A DNA stretch of 64,000 nt from Zoogloea sp041911615. Its GTDB lineage: Bacteria; Pseudomonadota; Gammaproteobacteria; Burkholderiales; Rhodocyclaceae. The notes beneath the pieces are model-generated. The model saw only the letters and a list, made by a program, of their open reading frames with translations, was not told the DNA's origin and searched no databases. Both the position numbers and the translations under genes were made by a program. Below are positions 10,152-19,476 of the stretch, piece by piece; positions within the stretch are counted from its first letter, which is position 1; each line of letters starts with the position of its first letter. The stretch spans positions 1 to 64,000 of the forward strand of contig NZ_JAYROR010000037.1 of assembly GCF_041911615.1 (NCBI RefSeq). The letters are read 5' to 3'.

Positions 10152-11276
10152 ATGCGCATCGTCATCATCGTTCCCACCTACAACGAGCGAAAGAACATCG
10201 CCTCGCTGCTGCATGCCATCGAGCGTCACTGCGAACAGCTCGTCGAGGAGGATGCCGGCCTCGACCCCCACGTGCTGGTGGTCGACGACCATTCGCCTGA
10301 TGGCACCGGCGACGAGGTGCGCCGGCTTCAGGGCCGAATTCCCAACCTGCACCTGCTCGAAGGACGCAAGGCCGGGCTCGGCGCGGCCTACATTCGAGGC
10401 ATGCGCCACGCGATTCAACAGCTAGGGGCGGATGTCGTGTTCGAGATGGATGCGGATTTTTCCCATAAACCTGCGGATCTGCCTCGCCTTCTGGCCCCGC
10501 TGCGCAAAGGTGAGGCCGACTTCGTGATCGGCAGTCGCTACGTCAAGGGCGGCAGCATTCCGGCCAATTGGGGCTGGAAACGCCGCCTCAACTCCCTGGG
10601 CGGCAATCTCGTGGCACGCCATGGCGCGCGCCTGCAGGGCGTGCGTGACTGCACGGCGGGGTTCCGGGCAATTCGCTGCTCGGTGTTGCGAAAGATCGAT
10701 CTGAGTACGCTGAATGTGAAGGGCTACGTATTCCAGGTGGCCTTGCTGGGCGCCGCCCTCGAGGCAGGGGCACGCGTGCGCGAGGTTCCAGTCGATTTTG
10801 TGGACCGCACTGAAGGGGTGTCCAAGCTGCAACTGTCGGACGTGACCGAGTTCGTGCGATACGCTCTGGCACACCGGATATCCGCATCGCAGACCGCGAT
10901 TCGCTTTGCGACGGTCGGCGCCTCGGGCGTCGCGGTCAATCTCACCGCGTTCACGATCCTGCTCGCGGTGGGGCTGAACAAATACCTGGCGTCGCCGTGT
11001 GCGGAAGAGATCGCCATCCTCTCCAATTTCATGCTCAACGATTGGTGGACTTTTGGTGCCCAACCCAAGCACGAAGGGCTGCACGTCAGAGCGATGAAAT
11101 TCAACGCCGTATCGTTGCTGGCGCTTTGCGTGAGTACGTTCACCTTCATGCTTACCCATCGCACCTTCCCGCATCTGCCCCTCCAGCTCTGCCAAGTTTC
11201 TAGCGTTCTGCCCGCGTGGCTGGTGAACTACAACCTGAATCGCCGCTGGACGTTCGGACGGCGAGTGTCGGGCTGA
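10152..11276 (+). CDS. Polyprenyl-phosphate glycosyltransferase (DPM1-like) fused to a GtrA domain
   Basis: Residues 1-235 form a GT2 family domain with the DPM1-type motifs IVPTYNE, VVDDHSPDGTGDEV and DADFSHKPADLP, which load a sugar (commonly mannose) from its nucleotide donor onto polyprenyl phosphate. Residues about 245-370 form a GtrA-like domain with four membrane segments, thought to flip or position the lipid-linked sugar; it ends in the typical NYNLNRRWTFG. The gene follows the GT39 gene by four bases, so the two probably form a donor-synthesis/transfer pair. Confidence 0.87.
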   Translation: MRIVIIVPTYNERKNIASLLHAIERHCEQLVEEDAGLDPHVLVVDDHSPDGTGDEVRRLQGRIPNLHLLEGRKAGLGAAYIRGMRHAIQQLGADVVFEMDADFSHKPADLPRLLAPLRKGEADFVIGSRYVKGGSIPANWGWKRRLNSLGGNLVARHGARLQGVRDCTAGFRAIRCSVLRKIDLSTLNVKGYVFQVALLGAALEAGARVREVPVDFVDRTEGVSKLQLSDVTEFVRYALAHRISASQTAIRFATVGASGVAVNLTAFTILLAVGLNKYLASPCAEEIAILSNFMLNDWWTFGAQPKHEGLHVRAMKFNAVSLLALCVSTFTFMLTHRTFPHLPLQLCQVSSVLPAWLVNYNLNRRWTFGRRVSG

Positions 11277-11996
11277 GCGATGCGGACACTCGCTCCGCTC
11301 TCATCGACATACCGAGGCTCGAAGGTGCGGTTGGGATGCGGTTCATCGCCGATCTTCGATCAGGCCCCCAGGCAGGCGGCTCATCGCCGATCTTCGATCA
11401 GGCCCCCCAGGCAGGCGGCTGACTGCCGGCTAACATCGTCGGCGCCGTTGGCACGTTTCAGAAAAAATCCAACCGCCGCTACCGAAACTTCGCCGGGCGC
11501 TCGACCATCACATCCCGCGGCGCTGATTTCCACGCGTAACGTGGCCACGTGAGGTAGTCCAGATGCCCGTCACCGTGCAGGGCGGCACCTTTCCCTTGTG
11601 GGCCTGCTCCATCGCCCGGGCGCATGCCGGCGACGTTTCAGCCCCTCCCATGCGACAATCGCGGCCGAAATCGACATCTCCGGCCGGCGACCGATCTTTA
11701 CCTGCCGCCCAGCACCGTCGACGGGCTTCTACAGCGCTAGACCCAAGTCCGGTACTGGGCAAATCCCCGCAGACGCCGGCCAGGATACTTGTCGAGAGCA
11801 AGGATTTCCCCGGGTGCAAGGAGCTTGGCCGCGCGCGTCGAAGGTGGTCATGGTGTGACTTTGGAGCAATTGCCGCACCCCGCGGTATCGCAAAGGAAGC
11901 GACACCGAAAGCCTCAGTTTCACTGCGCGGCGACCAAGAAGTGACTGGCAAGGTCATCGGCACCACCGACATGAATTTGTAAGCAGGATCAACGGC
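11277..11996. other. 720-base gap before mutS
   Basis: No convincing intact gene is present. The stretch contains a two-copy 38-base tandem repeat (11343-11419) and a 48-codon minus-strand open frame (11479-11625) whose peptide looks protein-like (HGDGHLDYLTWPRYAW) and may be the tail of a decayed gene. Longer open frames here have the biased composition of chance frames in GC-rich DNA. Confidence 0.5.
11343..11419. repeat. Two-copy tandem repeat of 38/39 bases
   Basis: The unit begins TCATCGCCGATCTTCGATCA and ends CCAGGCAGGCGGC. Copy 1 is 11343-11380 and copy 2 is 11381-11419; they are identical except for one extra C in a C-run. The repeat is intergenic and its function is unknown. Confidence 0.9.
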
Positions 11997-14591
11997 TTGA
12001 ACAATAAAACGGAAAGATTTCAGGGCCTGACGGACGACGAGATCAGCACCCACACCCCGATGATGCAGCAGTACCTCCGCATTAAAAGGGATCACCCGGA
12101 CACGCTCCTCTTCTACCGGATGGGTGACTTCTACGAGCTCTTCTTCGAGGACGCCGAGAAGGCCGCGCGGCTGATGGACATCACCCTCACCACGCGGGGC
12201 GCGTCTGCCGGGCAGCCGATCAAGATGGCCGGTGTGCCCCATCACGCGGTCGAGCAATACCTCGCGCGCCTCGTCAAGCTGGGCGAATCCGTGGTGATCG
12301 CCGAGCAGGTGGGCGACCCGGGCGCCACCAAGGGGCCGATGGAGCGCGCGGTGTCGCGCATCGTCACGCCCGGCACGCTCACCGACGCCGCGCTGCTCGA
12401 CGACAAGGCCGACGCGCCGCTGCTCGCCGTCAACCTCCACCGGGGCGTACTAGGCCTGGCCTGGCTCAACCTCGCCAACGGGGATTTCCGGGTGCTCGAA
12501 TGCGATGCGCCGCAACTGGCTGCCCAGTTCGAGCGCCTACGCCCGGCCGAGGTGCTGATCCCCGACGGCCTGCGTCTGCCGCTGCTCGATCAGCTTGCCC
12601 CCAGCCTGCGCCGGCTGGCCGACTGGCAGTTCGACGCCGAGACCGCCCGCCGCCTGCTCACCAGCCACTTTGGCACCCGCGATCTGGCCGGCTTTGGCGC
12701 CGACGAGATGCCCGTCGCCCTGGCCGCGGCGGCTGCGCTCTTCGACTACGCCCGCGCCACCCAGCGTCAGGCCCTGGCCCACATCACCGCGCTCACCGCC
12801 GAGCGCGATTCGGCCTACCTGCGCCTCGACGCCGCCACCCGGCGCAATCTGGAACTCACCGAAACCCTGCGCGGCGAGGCTTCGCCCACGCTGCTGTCGC
12901 TCCTCGACACTTGCGCCACCAGCATGGGCTCGCGCTGGCTGCGCCACGCGCTGCACCATCCGCTGCGCGACCGCGCCATCGCCGCCCATCGCCACGCCGC
13001 CGTGGCCGAGCTGGGTGAAGGCCCGGCCGAAACCGCCCGCCGCATCCTGCGCGGCGTGTCGGACGTGGAGCGCATCACCGCCCGCGTCGCCTTGCGCAGC
13101 GCCCGCCCGCGCGATCTCTCCGCCCTGCGCGACAGCCTCGGCCGCCTCGCCGAACTCCGCGCCGCCCTCGGCACGCCCACCGCACCGCTGCTGCAGCGAA
13201 TGATGGAAGAACTCGCCACGCCGGATGACGCGCTGGGCCTGCTCGTCGCCGCCATCGCGCCCGAGCCGTCCACCGTGCTCCGTGATGGCGGCGTGATCGC
13301 CGAAGGCTTCGACGCGGATCTCGACGAGCTGCGCGGCATCCAGACCAACTGCGGCGCCTTCCTGCTGGAACTCGAAGCCCGCGAGCGTGAGCGCACCGGC
13401 GTGCCCAACCTCAAGGTCGAGTTCAACCGCGTCCACGGTTTCTACATCGAGATCTCCGCCGCCAACGCCGCCAAGATCGAGCTGCCCGACGACTACCGCC
13501 GCCGCCAGACCCTGAAGAACGCCGAGCGCTTCATCACGCCGGAGCTCAAGGCCTTCGAGGACAAGGCGCTATCGGCCCAGGAGCGCGCCCTCGCCCGCGA
13601 GAAGCTGCTCTACGAGGACATCCTCGACAAGCTCGCCGCCGACATCCCGCGCTTCCAGCGCATCGCCCGGGCCTGCGCGGTGCTGGACGGCCTCTCGGCC
13701 TTTGCCGAGGCCGCCGCGCGCTACGGCTACGCCCAGCCGCAGTTCTCGGATCAGCCGGGCATCGAGATCAATGCGGGTCGTCATCCGGTGGTCGAACGGC
13801 AGGTGGAAAACTTCATCGCCAACGACTGCCGGCTCGACCCGACCCGCCGCATGCTGCTCATCACCGGCCCCAACATGGGCGGTAAATCGACCACCATGCG
13901 GCAGGTTGCGCTCATCGTGCTGCTCGCCCACGTGGGCTGCTTCGTGCCGGCGAGCGCCGCGCGCATCGGGCCGGTGGACGCCATCTTCACCCGCATCGGC
14001 GCGTCGGACGACCTCGCCTCCGGGCGTTCGACCTTCATGGTCGAGATGACCGAAGCGGCCAGCATCCTCCACGGCGCCACCGATCAGAGCCTGGTGCTGA
14101 TGGACGAGATCGGCCGTGGCACCTCCACCTTCGATGGCGTGGCGCTGGCCGTGGCGATCGCCCGTCACCTGCTCGAGAAGAACCGCTGCTGGACGCTGTT
14201 CGCCACCCATTATTTCGAGCTCACCCGGCTGTCGCAGGATTACCCGGAGTGCGCCAATGTGCACCTCGATGCCGTCGAGCACAACCACGGCATCGTCTTC
14301 CTGCACGCACTGGAAGAAGGCCCGGCCAGCCAGAGCTACGGGATCGAGGTGGCGGCGCTCGCCGGCATCCCCGGCACCGTGGTGCGCGACGCCAAGCGAC
14401 GCCTGCGTGCGCTGGAAAACCGCGAAATCAGCGGCGGCCCGCAGGCCGACTTGTTCGCCAGTCTGCCATCCGAGGAGCCCGAGACCATGTCGCACCCGGT
14501 GCTCGGCGCCCTGGCCGACATCGACCCGGACGCCCTTACCCCGCGCGAAGCCCTCGAAGCCCTGTACGAACTCAAACGGCTGAGCGCCTGA
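11997..14591 (+). CDS. mutS: DNA mismatch repair protein MutS
   Basis: The 864-residue cytosolic ATPase recognises base mismatches and recruits MutL. The mismatch-reading Phe-x-Glu is visible in YRMGDFYELFFED, followed by connector, lever and clamp domains. The C-terminal ABC-type ATPase has Walker A GPNMGGKST and Walker B/D-loop DEIGRGTSTFDG. The start used is TTG at 11997, because homologues have 15-25 residues before the conserved TPMMQQYL; the first in-frame ATG lies inside that conserved motif. The stop overlaps the next start by one base. Confidence 0.97.
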   Translation: MNNKTERFQGLTDDEISTHTPMMQQYLRIKRDHPDTLLFYRMGDFYELFFEDAEKAARLMDITLTTRGASAGQPIKMAGVPHHAVEQYLARLVKLGESVVIAEQVGDPGATKGPMERAVSRIVTPGTLTDAALLDDKADAPLLAVNLHRGVLGLAWLNLANGDFRVLECDAPQLAAQFERLRPAEVLIPDGLRLPLLDQLAPSLRRLADWQFDAETARRLLTSHFGTRDLAGFGADEMPVALAAAAALFDYARATQRQALAHITALTAERDSAYLRLDAATRRNLELTETLRGEASPTLLSLLDTCATSMGSRWLRHALHHPLRDRAIAAHRHAAVAELGEGPAETARRILRGVSDVERITARVALRSARPRDLSALRDSLGRLAELRAALGTPTAPLLQRMMEELATPDDALGLLVAAIAPEPSTVLRDGGVIAEGFDADLDELRGIQTNCGAFLLELEARERERTGVPNLKVEFNRVHGFYIEISAANAAKIELPDDYRRRQTLKNAERFITPELKAFEDKALSAQERALAREKLLYEDILDKLAADIPRFQRIARACAVLDGLSAFAEAAARYGYAQPQFSDQPGIEINAGRHPVVERQVENFIANDCRLDPTRRMLLITGPNMGGKSTTMRQVALIVLLAHVGCFVPASAARIGPVDAIFTRIGASDDLASGRSTFMVEMTEAASILHGATDQSLVLMDEIGRGTSTFDGVALAVAIARHLLEKNRCWTLFATHYFELTRLSQDYPECANVHLDAVEHNHGIVFLHALEEGPASQSYGIEVAALAGIPGTVVRDAKRRLRALENREISGGPQADLFASLPSEEPETMSHPVLGALADIDPDALTPREALEALYELKRLSA

Positions 14592-15556
14592 TGTCCGGCC
14601 AGCTGCGTCGCCTTGCCGCCCTCGTCGGGTTGATCCTCACCTTCGCGCCGCCGGCGGGTGCCGCGGAACCGTTCAGCTTCGGCGTATTCGGCGACACGCC
14701 CTACAACGGTTTCGAACGCCGTCAGCTTCCCGCACTGATCGCCGAGATGAACGCCGAGCCGCTGCGCTTCGTCGTTCACGACGGTGACGTCAAGAGCGGT
14801 GGCGAACGCTGCGACGATGCCGTGTACGAAGAACGTCTGGCGGTTTTCCAGGAGAGCCATCATCCCTTCGTCTTCGTGCCGGGGGACAACGACTGGACCG
14901 ACTGTCACCGTGCCAGCAACGGCGGCTTCGCGCCGCTGGAGCGCCTGGCGCGGCTGCGCCAGCTGTTCTTCGCCGAGCCGCACCGAAGCCTCGGCCGCAA
15001 TACGATGGCGGTCGAGACCCAGGCCGACGATCCCATCTTCAACGGCTGGCCCGAGCACCTTCGCTGGCAGATCGGCCCGGTGCTGTTCGTCACGCTCAAC
15101 GTGCCCGGCAGCAACAATAATTTCGGACGCACATCCACGCCGAGCGACGAATTCGTGCGCCGCAGCGCCGCCGTGCGCGCCTGGCTCGGGGCCGCCTTCG
15201 CGCGGGCACGGGCCCAGGGGCTGGAAGGCGTCGTGATCATCCAGCAGGGCAACCCGGATCTCGAAGATTTCAGCGCAGGCCGGCCCAGCCGCGGCTACCG
15301 CGCGTTACTGGAACAGCTTCTGGCCGAGATGCGCACGTTCTCCGGGGAGGTGGTGCTGGTGCACGGGGATAGCCACGTGCACCGCATCGACCACCCGCTG
15401 CGCGACCCCACCACCGATCTTCCGGTGGAAGCCCTGACGCGCGTCGAGACCTTCGGTTCGCCCTTCATGGGGTGGGTCCGGATCGACGTCGAACCCGGAC
15501 GCCGCCCGCTGTTCCGCTACCAGTCGCGGCATTATTCGCCGGCGCGGAGCAACTGA
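14591..15556 (+). CDS. Secreted metallophosphoesterase-like protein
   Basis: A 321-residue protein with an N-terminal signal peptide (hydrophobic LAALVGLILTFAPPAGA, cleavage near AAEPF). The calcineurin-like metal-binding blocks are FGVFGDTPY, VHDGDVKSGG, VPGDNDWTDC and, near the C-terminus, LVHGDSHVHRID, consistent with a two-metal phosphoesterase in the periplasm. The substrate is not predictable. Its ATG overlaps the mutS stop (TGATG), so it is probably translationally coupled, although no functional link to mismatch repair is known to me. Confidence 0.75.
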   Translation: MSGQLRRLAALVGLILTFAPPAGAAEPFSFGVFGDTPYNGFERRQLPALIAEMNAEPLRFVVHDGDVKSGGERCDDAVYEERLAVFQESHHPFVFVPGDNDWTDCHRASNGGFAPLERLARLRQLFFAEPHRSLGRNTMAVETQADDPIFNGWPEHLRWQIGPVLFVTLNVPGSNNNFGRTSTPSDEFVRRSAAVRAWLGAAFARARAQGLEGVVIIQQGNPDLEDFSAGRPSRGYRALLEQLLAEMRTFSGEVVLVHGDSHVHRIDHPLRDPTTDLPVEALTRVETFGSPFMGWVRIDVEPGRRPLFRYQSRHYSPARSN

Positions 15557-15559
15557 TGC

Positions 15560-15865
15560 TCACTGCTGCTTCGGGCGCATCCGTTCCTGCACGCTCAGCA
15601 GCGCCAGCCGCACGCTTTCCGCGGCCGCCTCGACGCCATCGGTGGCGGCCGCTTCCTGCACCACGTGGTAATGCAGCACCAGCAAGCCACGCATCTTCTG
15701 CCATGCAATCTCGTTACGCTGGTTGCACAGGCTGGTGTCGCCCCGCAGCACCGCCTCGGCGACACCGGGCTGGAGCAGTGGCACGTCGCACAACTGCGCC
15801 AGCCGCGCGATTTCCAGATCGATGGCGGCCAGCTCCTGGTTGAAATTTTCGAAAGTGCTCATCAT
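15560..15865 (-). CDS. Small helical protein, unknown function
   Basis: The 101-residue product is predicted to be all-helical (FNQELAAIDLEIARLAQLCDV; EAAAESVRLALLSVQERM), with no signal peptide or membrane segment. AAGGAG lies upstream of two consecutive ATG codons; the second (15862) has better spacing. It is divergent from the spermidine-synthase-like gene and convergent with the phosphoesterase gene. I recognise no family. Confidence 0.6.
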   Translation of the reverse strand: MMSTFENFNQELAAIDLEIARLAQLCDVPLLQPGVAEAVLRGDTSLCNQRNEIAWQKMRGLLVLHYHVVQEAAATDGVEAAAESVRLALLSVQERMRPKQQ

Positions 15866-15935
15866 TCATCTCCTTCAGACCCTTCGACGCCGGGGCCACC
15901 TTTTGGTTGCGGTGCAGTATACTCTTTTTTGAAAA

Positions 15936-16685
15936 ATGCATCCCATCGACATCAGCGAGGAATCCGGCGTCCGCTACCTGCATTTCGGTTCCGACTGGGT
16001 TCAGGGCGCCATGCGCATCCGCAAGCCCGACGCGCTCGAACTGAGCTACACCCGTGAAATGATGGCTGGCCTGTTGCTGCGTCCACCGCCTTGGCCGCGG
16101 CGCGTGCTGCTGATCGGGCTCGGTGCCGGCTCGATCGCCAAGTTCATCCACCGTCATCTGCCCGACGCCTGCACCACGGTGATCGAGATTCTCCCCGAGG
16201 TGCACGCCGTTGCCCGGCAGTGCTTCAAACTACCCGATGAGGACGCGCGCCTGCGCGTCGTGATCGGCGACGGCGCCGCCTTCGTGGCGGAAGACCGCAA
16301 CCAGTGGGATCTGATCGTCGTCGATGGCTTCGACGCCAACGCCCGCGCCGGCGCGCTGGCGGCGCTGCCGTTTTACGCGGCGTGTCGGGCGCGTCTGTCG
16401 CAGAAGGGTGTGGTGGCGGTCAATCTGTTCGGCCAGTTGCGTGGATTCAAGACCCAGCTACAACGCCTCCAGAAGGCTTTCGATGGCCGCGTGCTGGCCC
16501 TGCCGGAAGTCGAGAGTGGCAACGTCGTGGCGCTGGCGGTGGCGGGTGATCCCGTTGCCGTCGGTCAGGCAGCGCTGCGCGAGCGGGCGGCCGAACTCAA
16601 GGCCGCGACCGGTCTGGATCTCGCGCCCACCCTCAGACGTCTCGAAAAAAACGGGGGGCTACCCGCGGGGCTGCTCCAGCGCTGA
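15936..16685 (+). CDS. Spermidine synthase-like methyltransferase-fold protein
   Basis: A 249-residue cytosolic protein with the polyamine aminopropyltransferase/SAM-binding core: VLLIGLGAGSIAKF (nucleotide-binding loop), VIEILPEV (acidic strand end) and VIGDGAAFV followed by DLIVVDGFDA. Short relatives of SpeE with this organisation are common in betaproteobacteria and usually lack experimental function. It could be a true aminopropyltransferase or another SAM-dependent enzyme. A TATACT lies 12 bases before the ATG. Confidence 0.75.
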   Translation: MHPIDISEESGVRYLHFGSDWVQGAMRIRKPDALELSYTREMMAGLLLRPPPWPRRVLLIGLGAGSIAKFIHRHLPDACTTVIEILPEVHAVARQCFKLPDEDARLRVVIGDGAAFVAEDRNQWDLIVVDGFDANARAGALAALPFYAACRARLSQKGVVAVNLFGQLRGFKTQLQRLQKAFDGRVLALPEVESGNVVALAVAGDPVAVGQAALRERAAELKAATGLDLAPTLRRLEKNGGLPAGLLQR

Positions 16686-16697
16686 GCCGGCCTCACG

Positions 16698-17414
16698 TCA
16701 CGCCGCCGGCGGCGCCTTGGGCAGCCACAGGCAATGGCCCTTGTTGGCCTTCGCAATCTCGGCCAGCACCGTGTCGTGGCCAGTCAACTCGTCGGCGCTC
16801 GCCCGCAGCACGCGCAGCGGCGGGCGCTCCAGGATGGCGCCGCCGTCACCCTCCTCCACCTGCGGCGCGGGCTCGTCGAGCATCATGATGAGGCTCTCCT
16901 GGCCGCGGGTCATCGCCAGATAGACGTCGGCCAGCAACTCCGCGTCGAGCAGCGCGCCGTGCAGGGTACGGTGGGTGTTGTCGATCTCGTAGAGCGTACA
17001 CAAGGCGTTCAGCGACGCCTTCTTGCCCGGGTTTTGTTCCTTGGCGAGCTTTAGCGTGTCGATCACGGTGGGGCAGATCGTCGTCAGCAGCGGCAGGCCC
17101 AGCATGCCCAGCTCGTTGTTGAGGAAGCCCACGTCGAAGGGCGCGTTGTGGATCACCAGTTCGGCGTCGGCGACGAAGGCCGAAAACTCGGCGGCCACGT
17201 CCTTGAATAGCGGCTTGTCGGCCAGAAACTCGGATGTGATGCCGTGCACCGCCACCGCGCCGGCGTCGATGTCGCGCTGCGGATTCACATAGACGTGATA
17301 GTGCTTGCCGGTGAGCTTGCGGTCGAGCAGCTCGACACCGGCGATTTCGATCAGGCGATCGCCGGTCTTCCAGTCGAGGCCGGTGGTTTCGGTATCGAGA
17401 ACGATCTGTCTCAT
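16698..17414 (-). CDS. dnaQ: DNA polymerase III epsilon subunit (3'-5' proofreading exonuclease)
   Basis: The 238-residue protein has the DEDDh exonuclease motifs: VLDTETTGLD (Exo I, near the N-terminus), HNAPFDVGFL (Exo II) and HRTLHGALLDAELLA (Exo III). A C-terminal extension would bind the polymerase alpha subunit. It overlaps the end of rnhA by four bases in the order methyltransferase-rnhA-dnaQ, as in many proteobacteria, where dnaQ and rnhA are neighbours. Confidence 0.95.
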   Translation of the reverse strand: MRQIVLDTETTGLDWKTGDRLIEIAGVELLDRKLTGKHYHVYVNPQRDIDAGAVAVHGITSEFLADKPLFKDVAAEFSAFVADAELVIHNAPFDVGFLNNELGMLGLPLLTTICPTVIDTLKLAKEQNPGKKASLNALCTLYEIDNTHRTLHGALLDAELLADVYLAMTRGQESLIMMLDEPAPQVEEGDGGAILERPPLRVLRASADELTGHDTVLAEIAKANKGHCLWLPKAPPAA

Positions 17415-17884
17415 GGCTGTGCTTCCTCTGAATCTACGATTTTTCCGCGCTTGCGCACGGCCTCCACGCCGCGCCGGGCCAGCGCATCCGCCCGTTCATT
17501 TTCGACGTGGCCGGCGTGGCCCTTGACCCACAGCCACTTGATCTGATGTCGTGCGGCTTCCGCGTCGAGCGCACGCCACAGGTCTTCGTTCTTGACCGGC
17601 GCTTTCGAGGCGGTCTTCCAGCCCCGCGCCTTCCAGCCGTGGATCCACTCCGAAATACCCTTCTGCACGTACTGCGAATCGGTGTGGACCCGCGCCGTGA
17701 CGGGCCGCTTGAGCGCCGCGAGGGCGCGGATCACGGCCAGCAGCTCCATCCGGTTGTTGGTGGTCGCGGGCTCGCCGCCCCACAGCTCCTTCTCGTGCGG
17801 GCCCGCGCGCAGGATCGCCCCCCAGCCGCCGGGCCCCGGGTTACCCGAGCAGGCCCCGTCGGTGAAAATATCAATCTCGTCCAA
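17411..17884 (-). CDS. rnhA: Ribonuclease HI
   Basis: This enzyme degrades the RNA strand of RNA-DNA hybrids. All catalytic residues are visible: Asp in IFTDGACSGNPGPGGWG, Glu in NNRMELLAV, Asp in VHTDSQYV, and Asp in NERADALAR, plus the His of WVKGHAGH. I place the start at TTG 17884 because it puts the first residue six before the FTDG motif as in E. coli and gives a 14-base overlap with the upstream gene; an ATG at 17932 would add 16 unusual residues and a 62-base overlap. Confidence 0.93.
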   Translation of the reverse strand: MDEIDIFTDGACSGNPGPGGWGAILRAGPHEKELWGGEPATTNNRMELLAVIRALAALKRPVTARVHTDSQYVQKGISEWIHGWKARGWKTASKAPVKNEDLWRALDAEAARHQIKWLWVKGHAGHVENERADALARRGVEAVRKRGKIVDSEEAQP

Positions 17885-18644
17885 AATCTCTCTCGTCGGT
17901 CGTTTTTCGGGTACAGCCCTTGGGGCGGCCACCCGCTTTCTGGATCAGTGGCGCCAGCGCGCGCGCGCGGGCCTTGCGATCCCATTTCGGCATGATCAGC
18001 CGCATCCCCTGTACCCGCTTGATGGCGTGGATGAGGTAAATCCCGCCACCGATCGGCCACCAGCGCCCGCCGGCCCAATCGAGGCAGCGCAGGCGCTCGA
18101 GCCATTTCTGCTGCGCCAGCGCCGGGACGAAACAGCCCGACGCCTGACCGCCGGTCTCGAAGCTCAGCAAGGCCAGCCAATCCCTCAGGCGCCGCGTGCT
18201 GAGATATTGCCCACGCCACGGGTAAGCCCCGCTGTGCCCGGCCAGCCGGCGCTTGAGGCCGAACAGGCTGACCGGGTTGAAACCCGTGATCACCACGTGC
18301 CCCTCCGGCACCAGCACCCGTTCGACTTCGCGCAGGACCTGATGCGGATTGGCGGCGAACTCCAGCACATGGGGCAGCACCACCAGATCGACGCTACCGG
18401 CGGCAAACGGCAGTGCGGCGTAGTCGGCCTCGACCTGAACGTCCCCGGCCCCCGCCCGAAAGCGGAAAGGCATCCGGTTGGCACGCAGGAAATCGAACTC
18501 GGGAACCCCCAGTTGCACGGCGTTGTAGCCGAAGATGTCGGCCACCAGGCCATCGACCTGCGCCGTCTCCCAGGCCATCACGTAGCGCCCCAGCGGCGTG
18601 TCGAGCCAGGCATGGAGGCCAGGGAAGGATTCGGGCTGGGTCAT
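17871..18644 (-). CDS. SAM-dependent methyltransferase of the gloB-rnhA locus (YafS-like)
   Basis: A 257-residue class I methyltransferase-like protein. The region around VQVEADYAALPFAAGSVDLVVLPHVLEFAANPHQVLREVERVLVPEGHVVITG covers motifs II to post-IV of the Methyltransf_11 family. The substrate is unknown. It heads the minus-strand unit with rnhA and dnaQ and is divergent from gloB, matching the dnaQ-rnhA-yafS-gloB arrangement of E. coli. Confidence 0.82.
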   Translation of the reverse strand: MTQPESFPGLHAWLDTPLGRYVMAWETAQVDGLVADIFGYNAVQLGVPEFDFLRANRMPFRFRAGAGDVQVEADYAALPFAAGSVDLVVLPHVLEFAANPHQVLREVERVLVPEGHVVITGFNPVSLFGLKRRLAGHSGAYPWRGQYLSTRRLRDWLALLSFETGGQASGCFVPALAQQKWLERLRCLDWAGGRWWPIGGGIYLIHAIKRVQGMRLIMPKWDRKARARALAPLIQKAGGRPKGCTRKTTDERDFGRD

Positions 18645-18691
18645 CGTTGAATGCGGAGGACGGGTGGCGGGAAGACGCGGGATGAAGCAGG

Positions 18692-18697
18692 TACAAT
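18692..18697 (+). promoter_or_regulatory. Candidate -10 box of gloB
   Basis: TACAAT ends seven bases before the A of the gloB ATG, so transcription from it would start at or next to the start codon. No good -35 box is visible. Either this is a chance match or gloB has a leaderless or near-leaderless transcript. Confidence 0.3.
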
Positions 18698-18703
18698 GGG
18701 AAA

Positions 18704-19465
18704 ATGAACATTATCCCTCTTCCCGCTTTCAACGATAACTATATCTGGCTGCTGCGCGCCGGCACGCGGGCAGCGGTCGTCGATCCGGGCGATGCCACGC
18801 CGGTGCTCGACTACCTCGCCGCCGAAGGCTTGAGTCTCGACGCCATCCTGATCACCCATCACCACCCGGACCACACCGGCGGCGTGAGCGCCTTGCTGGC
18901 CCAGGCGCCGGTCCCGGTGTTCGGCCCTGCCCACGAACGGATCGCCGGCATCGACCACCCGGTCGGCGAAGGCGACGTGGTCTCGCTGCCCGGCCTCGGC
19001 CTCGAATTCGCGGTGCTCGATCTCCCCGGCCACACTGCGGGCCATGTGGGTTACGTGGGGGGCGGCGCCCTGTTCTGCGGCGACACCCTGTTTGCCGCCG
19101 GTTGCGGCCGCCTGTTCGAAGGCACACCGGCGCAGATGTACGCATCCCTCGCCAAACTCGCTGCGCTGCCCGGCGATACCCAGGTTTACTGCACGCACGA
19201 GTACACGCTATCGAATCTCGCCTTCGCGGCCGCGGTCGAACCGGCCAATCCCGCCATCGCCGAGCGCATCGAAGCCTGCAAGGCGCAACGCGCGGCCGAT
19301 CGCCCCACGGTTCCGTTTCCGCTGGCTGGTGAACTACTCACCAATCCGTTCCTGCGCAGCCACGAGGCCGCAGTGGTCCGCCAGGCCGAAGCCCAGGTCG
19401 GACGCGGTCTGACCACGCCAGTAGAGGTTTTCGCGGCAATCCGCGAGTGGAAGAACCGCTTCTGA
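18704..19465 (+). CDS. gloB: Hydroxyacylglutathione hydrolase (glyoxalase II)
   Basis: The 253-residue metallo-beta-lactamase-fold enzyme hydrolyses S-D-lactoylglutathione to D-lactate and glutathione, the second step of methylglyoxal detoxification. The binuclear metal motif THHHPDHTGG is near residue 48-57, with further ligands in LPGHTAGHVGYV, CGDTLF and CTHEYT. The start MNIIPLPAFNDNYIW is canonical. It is divergent from the methyltransferase-rnhA-dnaQ unit. Confidence 0.95.
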   Translation: MNIIPLPAFNDNYIWLLRAGTRAAVVDPGDATPVLDYLAAEGLSLDAILITHHHPDHTGGVSALLAQAPVPVFGPAHERIAGIDHPVGEGDVVSLPGLGLEFAVLDLPGHTAGHVGYVGGGALFCGDTLFAAGCGRLFEGTPAQMYASLAKLAALPGDTQVYCTHEYTLSNLAFAAAVEPANPAIAERIEACKAQRAADRPTVPFPLAGELLTNPFLRSHEAAVVRQAEAQVGRGLTTPVEVFAAIREWKNRF

Positions 19466-19476
19466 AATAGCGGCGC

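Noticed and set aside
11563..11982. 139-codon plus-strand frame before mutS
   Set aside because: No ribosome-binding site or family likeness, and composition is irregular; treated as part of a gene-free gap.
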